Shown: positions 1 to 6,714 of the stretch, one piece after another
Numbering within the stretch: the first letter of the stretch is position 1
Layout: the number at the start of each line of letters is the position of its first letter
Notes under the pieces: model-generated
What the model was told of the DNA's origin: nothing
The model's input: the letters and a program-made list of their open reading frames with translations, nothing else
Database searches by the model: none
NCBI GenBank assembly: GCA_900317955.1
Contig: ONIP01000021.1
Coordinates: forward strand, 1-44,213
DNA length: 44,213 nt
DNA from: an uncultured Bacteroidales bacterium
GTDB taxonomy: Bacteria > Bacteroidota > Bacteroidia > Bacteroidales > P3
Direction of reading: 5' to 3'
Position numbers and translations under genes: made by a program

Positions 1-147
1 AATCCTCAAATTACAACTCACGAAATGGCTGCTATCATTGGAATAGACAGGCGCAATATCCACAGAAACATCAAGAAGCTCCGAGAACAAGGTGTCCTTC
101 GCCGCGTCGGCCCAGACAAAGGAGGCCATTGGGAGATACAACGATAA
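1..147 (+). CDS. C-terminal tail of a winged-helix DNA-binding protein (5' partial)
   Basis: The frame is open from base 1 and stops at TAA 145-147, giving 48 residues. They contain a helix-turn-helix of winged-helix type (ITTHEMAAIIGIDRRNIHRN, then KKLREQGVLRRVGPDKGG) and end HWEIQR. Such a C-terminal winged helix is typical of the AlbA_2 / divergent AAA_4 ATP-binding regulators common in Bacteroidetes, but the rest of the gene lies outside the window, so the family is inferred. The end (VGPDKGGHWEI) is echoed by a fragment at 3230-3328 (VGPDKGRFWEV), which suggests a duplicated or recombined copy. Confidence 0.6.
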   Translation, partial: NPQITTHEMAAIIGIDRRNIHRNIKKLREQGVLRRVGPDKGGHWEIQR

Positions 148-188
148 TCTTGACAACTGGGAAAACCCAAATCAGAAAAAAGGGGCAG

Positions 189-803
189 ATGAAAGGAGAA
201 ACAAAGGTAAACAAATTAATTAATAGAATTATGTTGAAGATGAAAATTTTAAACGACGCATATGCAAACAATCAGCTTATTGCGTTTCGAACTCCAAAGG
301 AGGAATGGGGAGAAACAATAGTGGGTCATATCAAGAAGTTGACGCCAGAAAATATTACAGTAAAGGAAATTAGCGAATACGGAGAGTCCATTGGAACTAC
401 GACATTTAAGGTGGATGATCTTATTAACATTGTGGTTGAAGACAAAACTCTGAGGTGTTTAGAATATACGGAGAAGATGAGCAAACGTCTTTCTGCTGCA
501 AAATGCACTACGATTTGGGGGAATGGATTTGAGACAAAAGAACAAATCCTCGACAGAATGAAGGAGAGAAAAATAATTACTCTTTTTGTGGAGGATGGAG
601 AGGACGATGACACCAACGTTATTGGTTTTGTTGAGGATGTTGACGATAAGAGTGTGTTGGTTGAAATGATTGACGAATATGGGGAAAAAAATGGGAAGAT
701 ACTCGTTCCATTAGAAACAATAACTGGTGTGAGATGGGAAAGTTTAGAAGACAATTCAAGATGGTTGCTATATCAAAATAGTCAAACGGTAATGAAAAAA
801 TAA
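189..803 (+). CDS. hypothetical protein with an internally duplicated domain
   Basis: The product is 204 residues from ATG 189. An in-frame start at 129 would overlap the preceding gene, and ATG 231 (MLKMKILNDAYANN) is also plausible because an AT-rich leader precedes it. I do not recognise the family. The protein contains two related segments: one around ETIVGHIKKL..ISEYGESIG..VDDLINIVVED, the other around TNVIGFVEDV..IDEYGEKNG..LETITGVRWES. Both have the layout strand, acidic turn, EYGE-x-x-G, strand, which would suit a small barrel such as an LSm-like fold; that is inference. There is no signal peptide or membrane segment. It sits in a decayed toxin/immunity locus, so an immunity or accessory role is possible but not shown. 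Confidence 0.6.
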   Translation: MKGETKVNKLINRIMLKMKILNDAYANNQLIAFRTPKEEWGETIVGHIKKLTPENITVKEISEYGESIGTTTFKVDDLINIVVEDKTLRCLEYTEKMSKRLSAAKCTTIWGNGFETKEQILDRMKERKIITLFVEDGEDDDTNVIGFVEDVDDKSVLVEMIDEYGEKNGKILVPLETITGVRWESLEDNSRWLLYQNSQTVMKK

Positions 804-813
804 GGTGAGCCGC

Positions 814-1083
814 ATGCTGAAGGATGTCCACTTCGAACTTGAACCTGCGGGCAATATCACCGATACCCGGAGCGAGATGATATCCTTTGGACCAGATGGA
901 ATGGAATTATGGAAACCAGAAGTTTATAGGAATGGGGATGTTTCGTATAAAAAAGAGGATGGGAAAGAAGTGTATGCAAAAAATGCTTCATTGTCAGTAA
1001 CTAAAGAAACGTCTAGAATTGGATGCCCGCAACCACCCAAACAAATTGATCCTAATAGAGCTGATTCTGATTTAACACAGTAG
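814..1083 (+). CDS. small hypothetical protein, possible gene remnant
   Basis: The frame encodes 89 residues from ATG 814; a GTG at 805 is also in frame. It begins MLKDVHFELEPAGN and ends DPNRADSDLTQ. It is hydrophilic, with no signal peptide, membrane segment or recognised motif. It follows the duplicated-domain gene by about 10 nt, so the two may be co-transcribed. After its TAG the same frame continues for another 28 residues (MQIPGNLPRMHIRIDNDNFE... to a stop at 1171-1173), which could mean the original gene was longer. The function is unknown, and it may be debris of a toxin or immunity gene. Confidence 0.4.
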   Translation: MLKDVHFELEPAGNITDTRSEMISFGPDGMELWKPEVYRNGDVSYKKEDGKEVYAKNASLSVTKETSRIGCPQPPKQIDPNRADSDLTQ

Positions 1084-1239
1084 TATATGCAAATTCCAGG
1101 CAACCTACCGAGGATGCACATACGAATAGATAACGATAACTTTGAAAGGTATAGCCGTGATTACTACCAATAGGGTATCCATTCAATTCTGCACAGAAAT
1201 ACATTATTTCTATCTAAACGAAACTCAAAACAACATCAA

Positions 1240-1854
1240 ATGAAAGAAACAACTGGTTTTATTTCAATTGCAATCGTTATTACAATCCTAACCGTAATGA
1301 CTTCTTGTATGTACCAAGGGAATGGATCAAAGAAGATATCCATAAGTGAGTTTTCCTCGGATGATATTCCTATCAGTTGTGGGTTTGATTCGTTAGCGAG
1401 ATTATACGGCATTCCAGACTCGTCGTATATCTATCATGACATGAAGAAAATAGTATTCGACTCTATGGGGAAAGCCATTGAGAGATATTACTTCGATATA
1501 TATAAATTTCCTAATCGCCACTTGATGTATACAGTCTGTAATGATTCTGCCCAGCTATTGATGGTTGACCTTAGGCGCAACAATATCCGTATACGTTTCC
1601 GCGACACATTCTTGGACAAAAATACAACAATTAGGCAATTAAACAGGCTATTGCAGGTAAATAACTGTGACTATGCCATCCTTTATGACGAAGTACAACT
1701 GTTGGGATATAGTGATTATGGTTACTTATTAATGTATTTTGGAGAAGAATATCCCCTTTTAGGTAGTGTGGATTTTTATTTTGACAAAAATAAAAAACTG
1801 ATTTACATTTATTTCAATTGTCCTCCAGGAAGTATTGTTTATCATTCGAAGTAG
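1240..1854 (+). CDS. hypothetical lipoprotein
   Basis: The protein has 204 residues and starts MKETTGFISIAIVITILTVM followed by TSC. This is a signal peptide with a lipobox-like TSC at about residues 21-23, so it is probably lipidated and anchored in the cell envelope. The mature part is mixed alpha/beta, rich in Tyr and Asp, with no motif I recognise. An AT-rich leader (aaacaacatcaa) lies directly before the ATG, as is usual in this phylum. The location among Rhs and immunity fragments makes an immunity lipoprotein one possibility. The family is not recognised. Confidence 0.6.
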   Translation: MKETTGFISIAIVITILTVMTSCMYQGNGSKKISISEFSSDDIPISCGFDSLARLYGIPDSSYIYHDMKKIVFDSMGKAIERYYFDIYKFPNRHLMYTVCNDSAQLLMVDLRRNNIRIRFRDTFLDKNTTIRQLNRLLQVNNCDYAILYDEVQLLGYSDYGYLLMYFGEEYPLLGSVDFYFDKNKKLIYIYFNCPPGSIVYHSK

Positions 1855-2002
1855 AAATAGTTGGTTCAATGAACTCTTGTTGGATTGGATCTGCACTTCA
1901 GCCCAATAAGGAAAGATGATTTCCTATCCGCAACAACATAATTCAGGAGCTAAATAGCATGGATGGCAATAAAACACACACCTCTTCGTTATCCAATTGA
2001 TA

Positions 2003-2311
2003 ATGGCAAAACACAGCATACAAGACCACTCTACCTTCACGGGGAAAGAACGCGACGAGGAGACGGGGTATGGTTATTTCGGTGCCAGATACATGGATCA
2101 TGAGTTAATGACCATGTGGCTGAGCGTTGACCCGATGGCGGATAAGTATCCTTGCATCTCGCCGTATGCCTATTGTGCCTGGAATCCACTAAAGTTGACT
2201 GATTCAAATGGAAAGGAAGTCATGGAGAATGATGATTGGTATAGGAACAAAAAAACAGGAGACGTATTCTGGCATGAAGGACATGCTAAACATGTTAATC
2301 TTAGTAGTTAG
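2003..2311 (+). pseudogene. Rhs repeat-associated core fragment with truncated toxin tip
   Basis: The fragment has 102 residues. It contains the diagnostic Rhs core signature: FTGKERDEETGYGYFGARYM, then LSVDPMADKYP, then SPYAYCAWNPLKLTDSNG. In intact Rhs proteins this core closes a shell of more than 1000 residues and is followed by a variable C-terminal toxin. Here the upstream YD-repeat shell is absent. The tip is only about 28 residues (DDWYRNKKTGDVFWHEGHAK...) before a stop. It is therefore an orphan tip or recombination cassette and not a working toxin. Neighbouring small ORFs are probably its displaced toxin and immunity parts. Confidence 0.75.
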
Positions 2312-2334
2312 AGATTGTAAAACTTAAATAAAAT

Positions 2335-2631
2335 ATGGTTATTTTTATCGTTCTGCTTGTCTTTCTGGTAGTTTGGATCTCATTGGTCATTTATGCAAAG
2401 CAAGAAGCGAAATCTATACTCAGCAAATGTGGAACACCATTACCCTGGATTAGGTCAAATAATATAATTATTATGGTTCGCAAATTGCAACAATTAAAAG
2501 AGCAAGGAATTATTGAAGAGAAAGAAGATGTTGGAGAATGTAAATTTGTCATATTTATTCTTAAAGGTACTTTGATTCTTTTTCCCATTATCATGATATT
2601 GACAATTACAGTAACATTTTTTATAAAATGA
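2335..2631 (+). CDS. small two-transmembrane protein, possible immunity protein
   Basis: The protein has 98 residues. It has an N-terminal membrane helix (VIFIVLLVFLVVWISLVIY), a charged central section of about 45 residues, and a C-terminal membrane helix (FILKGTLILFPIIMILTITV). It begins 24 nt after the Rhs fragment, the usual place for a cognate immunity gene. Small membrane proteins in that position often protect against membrane-acting or periplasmic toxins. This role is inferred from position only, since no family is recognised. Confidence 0.5.
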   Translation: MVIFIVLLVFLVVWISLVIYAKQEAKSILSKCGTPLPWIRSNNIIIMVRKLQQLKEQGIIEEKEDVGECKFVIFILKGTLILFPIIMILTITVTFFIK

Positions 2632-2690
2632 ATCTATTTGGAATTGGGATAGAATAATGGTAAATAATACAGCAAATAACTAAATATTAG

Positions 2691-2939
2691 TTGCACCAAC
2701 AAATCCATAAAACCGAAGGGGTAAAACCGCATGTTTTGTGTGCGGTTTACGTGTCGTTGGGATTGTTTACTTTGGCTGGACAAACTTACGAAGGTGGAGA
2801 TTATATTGATGAGGCTTCAAAGAGAACCAATGTATTGGGTGTAGGTGTCGGCCAAAGCAAAGGACAATGGAATATTACTTTGGGTGTTGCTGCAATATTA
2901 GGAATTCAAATTAGTATTTCTTCAAAGATAAAAAAATGA
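2691..2939 (+). CDS. short hydrophobic ORF, probably a gene remnant
   Basis: The frame is 82 codons long but only a TTG at 2691 is available as a start; there is no in-frame ATG. The later part has two weakly hydrophobic glycine-rich stretches (SLGLFTLAGQTYEGG and TLGVAAILGIQISISSKIKK). Its stop overlaps the ATG of the next gene by 4 nt (ATGA), which argues that translation once ran through both. It is most likely the 3' end of a larger gene lost in rearrangement. No family is recognised. Confidence 0.3.
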   Translation: MHQQIHKTEGVKPHVLCAVYVSLGLFTLAGQTYEGGDYIDEASKRTNVLGVGVGQSKGQWNITLGVAAILGIQISISSKIKK

Positions 2940-3226
2940 AAAAAACAATAGAATGTGAGTGTACGTTTGAAAGACTCCGTCCGAGAATTAGATTTGTTCC
3001 GGGACAAGGAATCGAGGCTTCTGTACATTTGTTTCAAATAATAAACTGTCTCTGTAAAGGCCGCAAGATTGCCAGGAGAAAGACCATCCGACAATGCCAG
3101 AAGTGTGGAAAATACTCAGTGGAATGCCCCTACTGTCACCAAAACAGTGTGACGACACAACTGCCAGATATCATTCAATGTCCTCATTGCGGCAAAGTTT
3201 ATCAGGTTCGACTTTTTGAACTATAG
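2936..3226 (+). CDS. small zinc-ribbon protein
   Basis: The protein has 96 residues. After a basic N-terminal half it has three CxxC pairs: CQKC at about residue 54, CPYC at about 65 and CPHC at about 83. Two or more of these could form zinc ribbons. It starts inside the stop of the preceding ORF (ATGA overlap). The N-terminal part (CECTFERLRPRIRFVPGQG) has no recognised motif. It could bind nucleic acid or act as a scaffold. It is unusual in a toxin/immunity debris field, but its frame is intact. The function is unknown. Confidence 0.55.
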   Translation: MKKTIECECTFERLRPRIRFVPGQGIEASVHLFQIINCLCKGRKIARRKTIRQCQKCGKYSVECPYCHQNSVTTQLPDIIQCPHCGKVYQVRLFEL

Positions 3227-3229
3227 GGT

Positions 3230-3328
3230 ATGGGAATTGAAGACAATAGTGCCAAAGGTGACCGAGACAAATATCTTCGTTGTGTCGGGCCAGACAAAGG
3301 TAGATTCTGGGAAGTTATTGTGAATTGA
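3230..3328 (+). pseudogene. fragment homologous to the winged-helix tail at 1-147
   Basis: This is a 32-codon frame from ATG 3230. Its last third, RCVGPDKGRFWEVIVN, matches the end of the partial gene at 1-147 (RRVGPDKGGHWEIQR). The helix-turn-helix itself is not present. It starts only 3 nt after the zinc-ribbon gene. I read it as a leftover of a second copy of that regulator, joined to unrelated sequence by recombination. Confidence 0.5.
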
Positions 3329-3425
3329 TATTGATGAAAAACTTATATTCCCCGACTGGAATGGTACTTTCGAATACATAAAAGATAGTAAAGGATTCAT
3401 CAATCATCGTTTCCTTAAAAATTAA
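3324..3425 (+). pseudogene. possible toxin C-terminal remnant
   Basis: The frame is open for 33 residues after an upstream TGA, containing DEKLIFPDWNGTFEYIKDSK and GFINHRFLKN before TAA 3423-3425. It has no start codon of its own. It ends 4 nt before the Imm40-like gene, which is the spacing expected of a toxin C-terminus followed by its immunity gene. The toxin family cannot be told from this stub. Confidence 0.3.
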
Positions 3426-3429
3426 AATA

Positions 3430-3786
3430 ATGGATTCATCACCTATTTCTATTTTTTTGAAGCAACATGGAATATCTCTTTTTAATGACTATGGGATTAA
3501 TGATTATGTATTGAGTTCCAGAGACTCATTAACGCTTATAGAACTTGCCAAAAAAAAAATAATTCCTATTATCGGAGGAGATGTGTATTCTATAGATGAT
3601 AATAACAACTTGTTATTGGGGGATTATTATTGGCTTTCCTGGTCATGCAATCGAAACCAAGACGAAACCGTTGAAACTAAATCGTATTTTGAAAGAAGCA
3701 TCGAAATGGCAGAAAAACAAATAGTCAAAGTGGAGAGAACTGCTCGAAAAAAAAACGTTCTCTTGTATATAAACTTTGTATTCTAG
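3430..3786 (+). CDS. Imm40-like immunity protein
   Basis: The protein has 118 residues, is cytosolic and has no signal peptide. Features are an N-terminal LKQHGISLFNDYGINDYVLS segment, a helix leading to IIPIIGGDVYSIDDN at about residues 44-58, and a LGDYYWLSWSCNR strand. The GGDVY motif after a short helical lead and the overall length match what I remember of the Imm40 immunity family from contact-dependent and Rhs toxin loci. The assignment is from memory of the motif, not a search. The position right after a toxin-like stub fits. The last residues (KKNVLLYINFVF) are unusual and may be a slightly altered C-terminus. Confidence 0.5.
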   Translation: MDSSPISIFLKQHGISLFNDYGINDYVLSSRDSLTLIELAKKKIIPIIGGDVYSIDDNNNLLLGDYYWLSWSCNRNQDETVETKSYFERSIEMAEKQIVKVERTARKKNVLLYINFVF

Positions 3787-3899
3787 TTACTTTATAATAT
3801 CAAAACCTTAATAACTATAGTTTGACATGTGAAATCAAGTTCTTGATTCAAACAGATAGAGTTCCGCTACTGCAAGGTATTTCTTTTGCTTTCGCTATC

Positions 3900-4128
3900 G
3901 ATGAACATCCACTGGATGTTCATCTTCACATCCGTCGTGACGGAACATCATAATGAAATCAAATCGGATTACAAATCCTGATAATAATAAGTGTCTGATT
4001 GCAAATCCGACACAACGAGGCATGTTGTGGCGTGTCTTCGACACGCATGGAGATGAGCACAGTTTCCCCACACTGCACACCTACGGTGTTCAGTGCGGGG
4101 TTAATAGGATTGTGTGCCTTTGGCACAC
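3900..4128. repeat. cluster of short palindromes (REP-like)
   Basis: The gene-free stretch 3787-4221 holds a run of hairpins: 3900-3924 (12-bp perfect stem around one base), 3931-3944 (TCCGTC/GACGGA), 3966-3978 (GGATT/AATCC), 3991-4013 (GTGTC..GACAC with one mismatch), 4030-4046 (GCGTGTC/GACACGC), 4067-4100 (CCCC.CACTG../..CAGTG.GGGG) and 4112-4128 (GTGTGCC/GGCACAC). The loops are mostly 2-3 nt. The arrangement resembles REP/BIME-type clusters. No transposase gene is nearby. The rest of 3787-3899 and 4129-4221 is AT-rich and shows nothing. Confidence 0.65.
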
Positions 4129-4221
4129 GCAAGCCTTCGCAAATCAATGCATGACATATAATGTTGATATTATATAACTTACCAATAATAAAATTCCTTT
4201 TGTCGGACAGCAATGATTATA

Positions 4222-5706
4222 TTAGTGAAAAAGAGCATCCAGTGGATGCTCTTTTTCACATTTTTTGATTCTATAAAGTTTGGCGAAGATACTCAATAGG
4301 CGCGGGCGAAGATTACGCGGCGGTGGGAGGGTTTGCCGGTGAGGATGCACCGGCCTTCTTCTTCGGGGGAGTTGTAGGGGATGCAGCGGATGGTGGCCTT
4401 GGTGAGTTCTTTGATTTTCTCTTCGGTCTCGGTCCCATGTGTCGACGGGGCGGGTGTTGGCCTCGCGGAAGTCGGCAGCGCGTTTCAAGAGGCTGCGCTG
4501 AATTTCGTCCATAAGTTGGTGGACGTGGTCGGCGATGCCCTCGATGGGCATGGTGATCTTCTCGAGCGTGTCGCGGCGGCAGACCTCGCAAGTGCCGTTC
4601 TGCAAGTCGCGCGGACCTATAGCCAGGCGCACCGGCACACCTTTAAACTCATACTCGTTGAACTTCCAGCCGGGTTTGTACTCGGTACGGTTGTCGTATT
4701 TCACGGTGAGACCCTTAGCCTTGAGGGCGTCGATGATGGGCGCGATATGGGCGTCGAGCTCTGCCATCTGCTCGTCATTTTTGCAAATAGGGACAATGGC
4801 CACCTGCAAGGGAGCCAACTTGGGCGGCAATACCAAACCGTTGTCGTCGCTGTGGGTCATGATAAGGGCACCCATCAGCCGGGTGGAAACGCCCCACGAG
4901 GTTGCCCAGACGTATTCCAACTGGTTCTGCTTGTTAAGGAACTGCACATCGAAGGCATGGGCGAAATTCTGTCCGAGGAAATGCGATGTACCGGCCTGCA
5001 AAGCCTTACCGTCCTGCATCATGGCCTCGATGCAATAGGTGTCGAGGGCACCGGCGAAACGCTCGTTGGGCGATTTCACACCTTTCACAACGGGCACTGC
5101 CATCCAGTTCTCGGCAAAGTCGGCATAGACATCCAGCATCTTGCGGGCTTCCTCTTCGGCCTCTTCGCGGGTGGCATGGGCGGTGTGGCCTTCCTGCCAG
5201 AGGAACTCGGCCGTGCGGAGGAACATGCGCGTACGCATTTCCCAACGAACCACATTGGCCCACTGATTGCAGAGAATAGGCAGGTCGCGGTACGACTTAA
5301 TCCAGTTCTTATAGGTACTCCAGATGATAGTCTCCGAAGTGGGACGCACAATAAGCTCCTCTTCCAGACGGGCGTCGGGGTCGACCACAACGCCGGTGCC
5401 GTCGGGGTTGTTCATGAGACGGTGGTGAGTCACCACGGCGCACTCTTTGGCGAACCCTTCCACATGCTCGGCCTCGCGGCTGAGGAACGACTTGGGGATA
5501 AAGAGTGGGAAGTACGCATTTTGGTGACCTGTTGCCTTGAACATGTCATCCAGGGCACGTTGCATTTTCTCCCAGATGGCATAACCGTAAGGTTTAATAA
5601 CCATACATCCGCGCACTGCCGAATTCTCGGCCAAGTCGGCACGAACAACCAATTCATTGTACCATTCTGAGTAGTTTTCTGAGCGCTTTACGAAATCTTT
5701 TGCCAT
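4222..5706 (-). CDS. proS: proline--tRNA ligase with apparent out-of-frame deletion near the C-terminus
   Basis: Prolyl-tRNA synthetase, class II, of the archaeal/eukaryotic-like type without the editing insertion, charges tRNA-Pro in the cytosol. Seen are the motif-2 region ([15 protein letters not shown], then [20 protein letters not shown]), [11 protein letters not shown] and the motif-3 region ([20 protein letters not shown]). The start is [15 protein letters not shown] at 5706. Up to [11 protein letters not shown] (about residue 425) it follows the family. It then reads nonsense ([14 protein letters not shown]...) to a stop at 4222. The genuine end, [20 protein letters not shown] to ..VIFARAY, is intact in another frame and stops at 4293-4295. 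About 18 family residues (the EEFK..GGF..CHW stretch) are missing at the junction near 4434-4441. It could be a real lesion or an assembly error; an essential gene makes error or a second copy likely. Confidence 0.9.
   Translation of the reverse strand: MAKDFVKRSENYSEWYNELVVRADLAENSAVRGCMVIKPYGYAIWEKMQRALDDMFKATGHQNAYFPLFIPKSFLSREAEHVEGFAKECAVVTHHRLMNNPDGTGVVVDPDARLEEELIVRPTSETIIWSTYKNWIKSYRDLPILCNQWANVVRWEMRTRMFLRTAEFLWQEGHTAHATREEAEEEARKMLDVYADFAENWMAVPVVKGVKSPNERFAGALDTYCIEAMMQDGKALQAGTSHFLGQNFAHAFDVQFLNKQNQLEYVWATSWGVSTRLMGALIMTHSDDNGLVLPPKLAPLQVAIVPICKNDEQMAELDAHIAPIIDALKAKGLTVKYDNRTEYKPGWKFNEYEFKGVPVRLAIGPRDLQNGTCEVCRRDTLEKITMPIEGIADHVHQLMDEIQRSLLKRAADFREANTRPVDTWDRDRRENQRTHQGHHPLHPLQLPRRRRPVHPHRQTLPPPRNLRPRLLSIFAKLYRIKKCEKEHPLDALFH
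4227..4257 (-). terminator. perfect 15-bp hairpin, probable proS terminator
   Basis: The element is a perfect stem of 15 bp around a single central base, with an A-rich 5' arm and a T-rich 3' arm on either strand. Read leftward it follows proS. The core CATCCA/TGGATG is the same as in the hairpin at 3900-3924, which links this terminator to the adjacent palindrome cluster. The literal reading frame of the frameshifted proS runs into it. Confidence 0.65.
4293..4439 (-). other. proS: displaced C-terminal coding segment of proS
   Basis: Read on the minus strand in the frame ending at TGA 4295-4293, this segment encodes [20 protein letters not shown], then [23 protein letters not shown]. That is the expected ProRS zinc-domain end with the conserved terminal ARAY. 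It is one frame away from the upstream 425 residues. A single deletion of length 3n+2, near 56 bp, that joined VDT to the Asp codon before GTETEE would explain both the missing residues and the shift. Confidence 0.75.
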
Positions 5707-5757
5707 TGTATCAGAAAGTTTTTTATTTATTTTTTCGTTGTTATCAAATAATTTGCG

Positions 5758-5805
5758 TAATTTTGCATCTTGAAAAGACCCCTGCCTTTCGAGGTTGCAA
5801 AATTA
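5758..5805. promoter_or_regulatory. face-to-face promoter pair between proS and the outer-membrane protein gene
   Basis: TAATTTTGCA at 5758-5767 and its exact inverse TGCAAAATTA at 5796-5805 each contain the Bacteroidetes -7 box TAnnTTTG, on the plus and minus strand respectively. The plus box precedes the gene at 5825; the minus box precedes proS (start 5706). The two boxes point at each other, so the transcripts would overlap by a few bases. The -33 boxes are weak matches. Confidence 0.5.
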
Positions 5806-5824
5806 CGAAATTAATATCATATTA

Positions 5825-6676
5825 ATGAATATCAGAGAAAAAATATTTCACAGCCTGCTGTTGACGGCCATCTTGACCCTTGCCACGAACAACCCCGCCC
5901 ATGCCCAACTCGACCTCACCGTCGACACTTTGCAATGCCATATCATCGGTTTCAACGTCGGTCCCCTCATCCCCTCGACACAGTTCTCATTCGAAAGAGC
6001 CCCCGACGGCACCGTCAGCCAAAACGCCACCATGGCCAGTCTCTACAAAGGCCCCTACCTCAATTTCGGCCTCGACGCATTCTACAAATACAAGTCCAAC
6101 TGGCTCGTCTCCCTCGAAGGCGACATCTGGTTCGGCACCAACAACCTACAGCACCGAATTGAACGCATGGGCGACATCTACTCTCGCGACAGCATCATCA
6201 TAGGCGGCAACGGCACCGACGCCAACATCACCTGCTACAACCGCGGCATCAGTTTCCAAGCCGGTCTCGGCAAAATCTTTCCCCTCTCCCCTGCCAAGAA
6301 TCCCAACTCGGGCCTCATGGCCCGTGCCAGTGCAGGCTACATGCGCCAGCAAACCATTTTTATGATCAACGATGTCAAAGCCCCGCAACTGACCGACGAC
6401 TACGCTCTCATCTACGACCACCAACGCCACGGCATCATCCTTACCGAAGGCTTCGGCTACTGGTTCATGAGCAGCCACTCCGACATCATCAATATCTACC
6501 TCTCCTTCGAAATATCACAATGCTGGTCATGGTCCACCCGCGAATACCTCATCGACCATTACCTCGGTGTACAAGGCAAAGACAACAACCGCTACTTCGA
6601 CCTCCTCTACAGCATCAAACTCTGCTGGATGTTCCCCCTCCGGGGCAAAGTTGTCCACGACTACTATTTCTATTAA
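5825..6676 (+). CDS. outer-membrane beta-barrel family protein
   Basis: The protein has 283 residues from ATG 5825; an in-frame TTG at 5795 would overlap the promoter box. The N-terminus MNIREKIFHSLLLTAILTL ends ..NNPAHAQ, a signal peptide. The mature protein alternates aromatic and polar residues (PYLNFGLDAFYKYKSNWLVS, LEGDIWFG) and ends in a strand with terminal aromatics (VVHDYYFY), as expected for an outer-membrane barrel inserted by BAM. No specific function is recognised. It is followed by waaA after 38 nt and may share its operon with the envelope genes waaA and tamL. Confidence 0.65.
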   Translation: MNIREKIFHSLLLTAILTLATNNPAHAQLDLTVDTLQCHIIGFNVGPLIPSTQFSFERAPDGTVSQNATMASLYKGPYLNFGLDAFYKYKSNWLVSLEGDIWFGTNNLQHRIERMGDIYSRDSIIIGGNGTDANITCYNRGISFQAGLGKIFPLSPAKNPNSGLMARASAGYMRQQTIFMINDVKAPQLTDDYALIYDHQRHGIILTEGFGYWFMSSHSDIINIYLSFEISQCWSWSTREYLIDHYLGVQGKDNNRYFDLLYSIKLCWMFPLRGKVVHDYYFY

Positions 6677-6714
6677 TACCCTTCTCCACCGCCACCCTCA
6701 AACACCCGCACCCC

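Noticed and set aside
4381..5670. A 429-codon open frame on the plus strand opposite proS
   Set aside because: It is the antisense shadow of a well-conserved synthetase; long antisense frames arise from the C-rich codon bias, and the product matches nothing.
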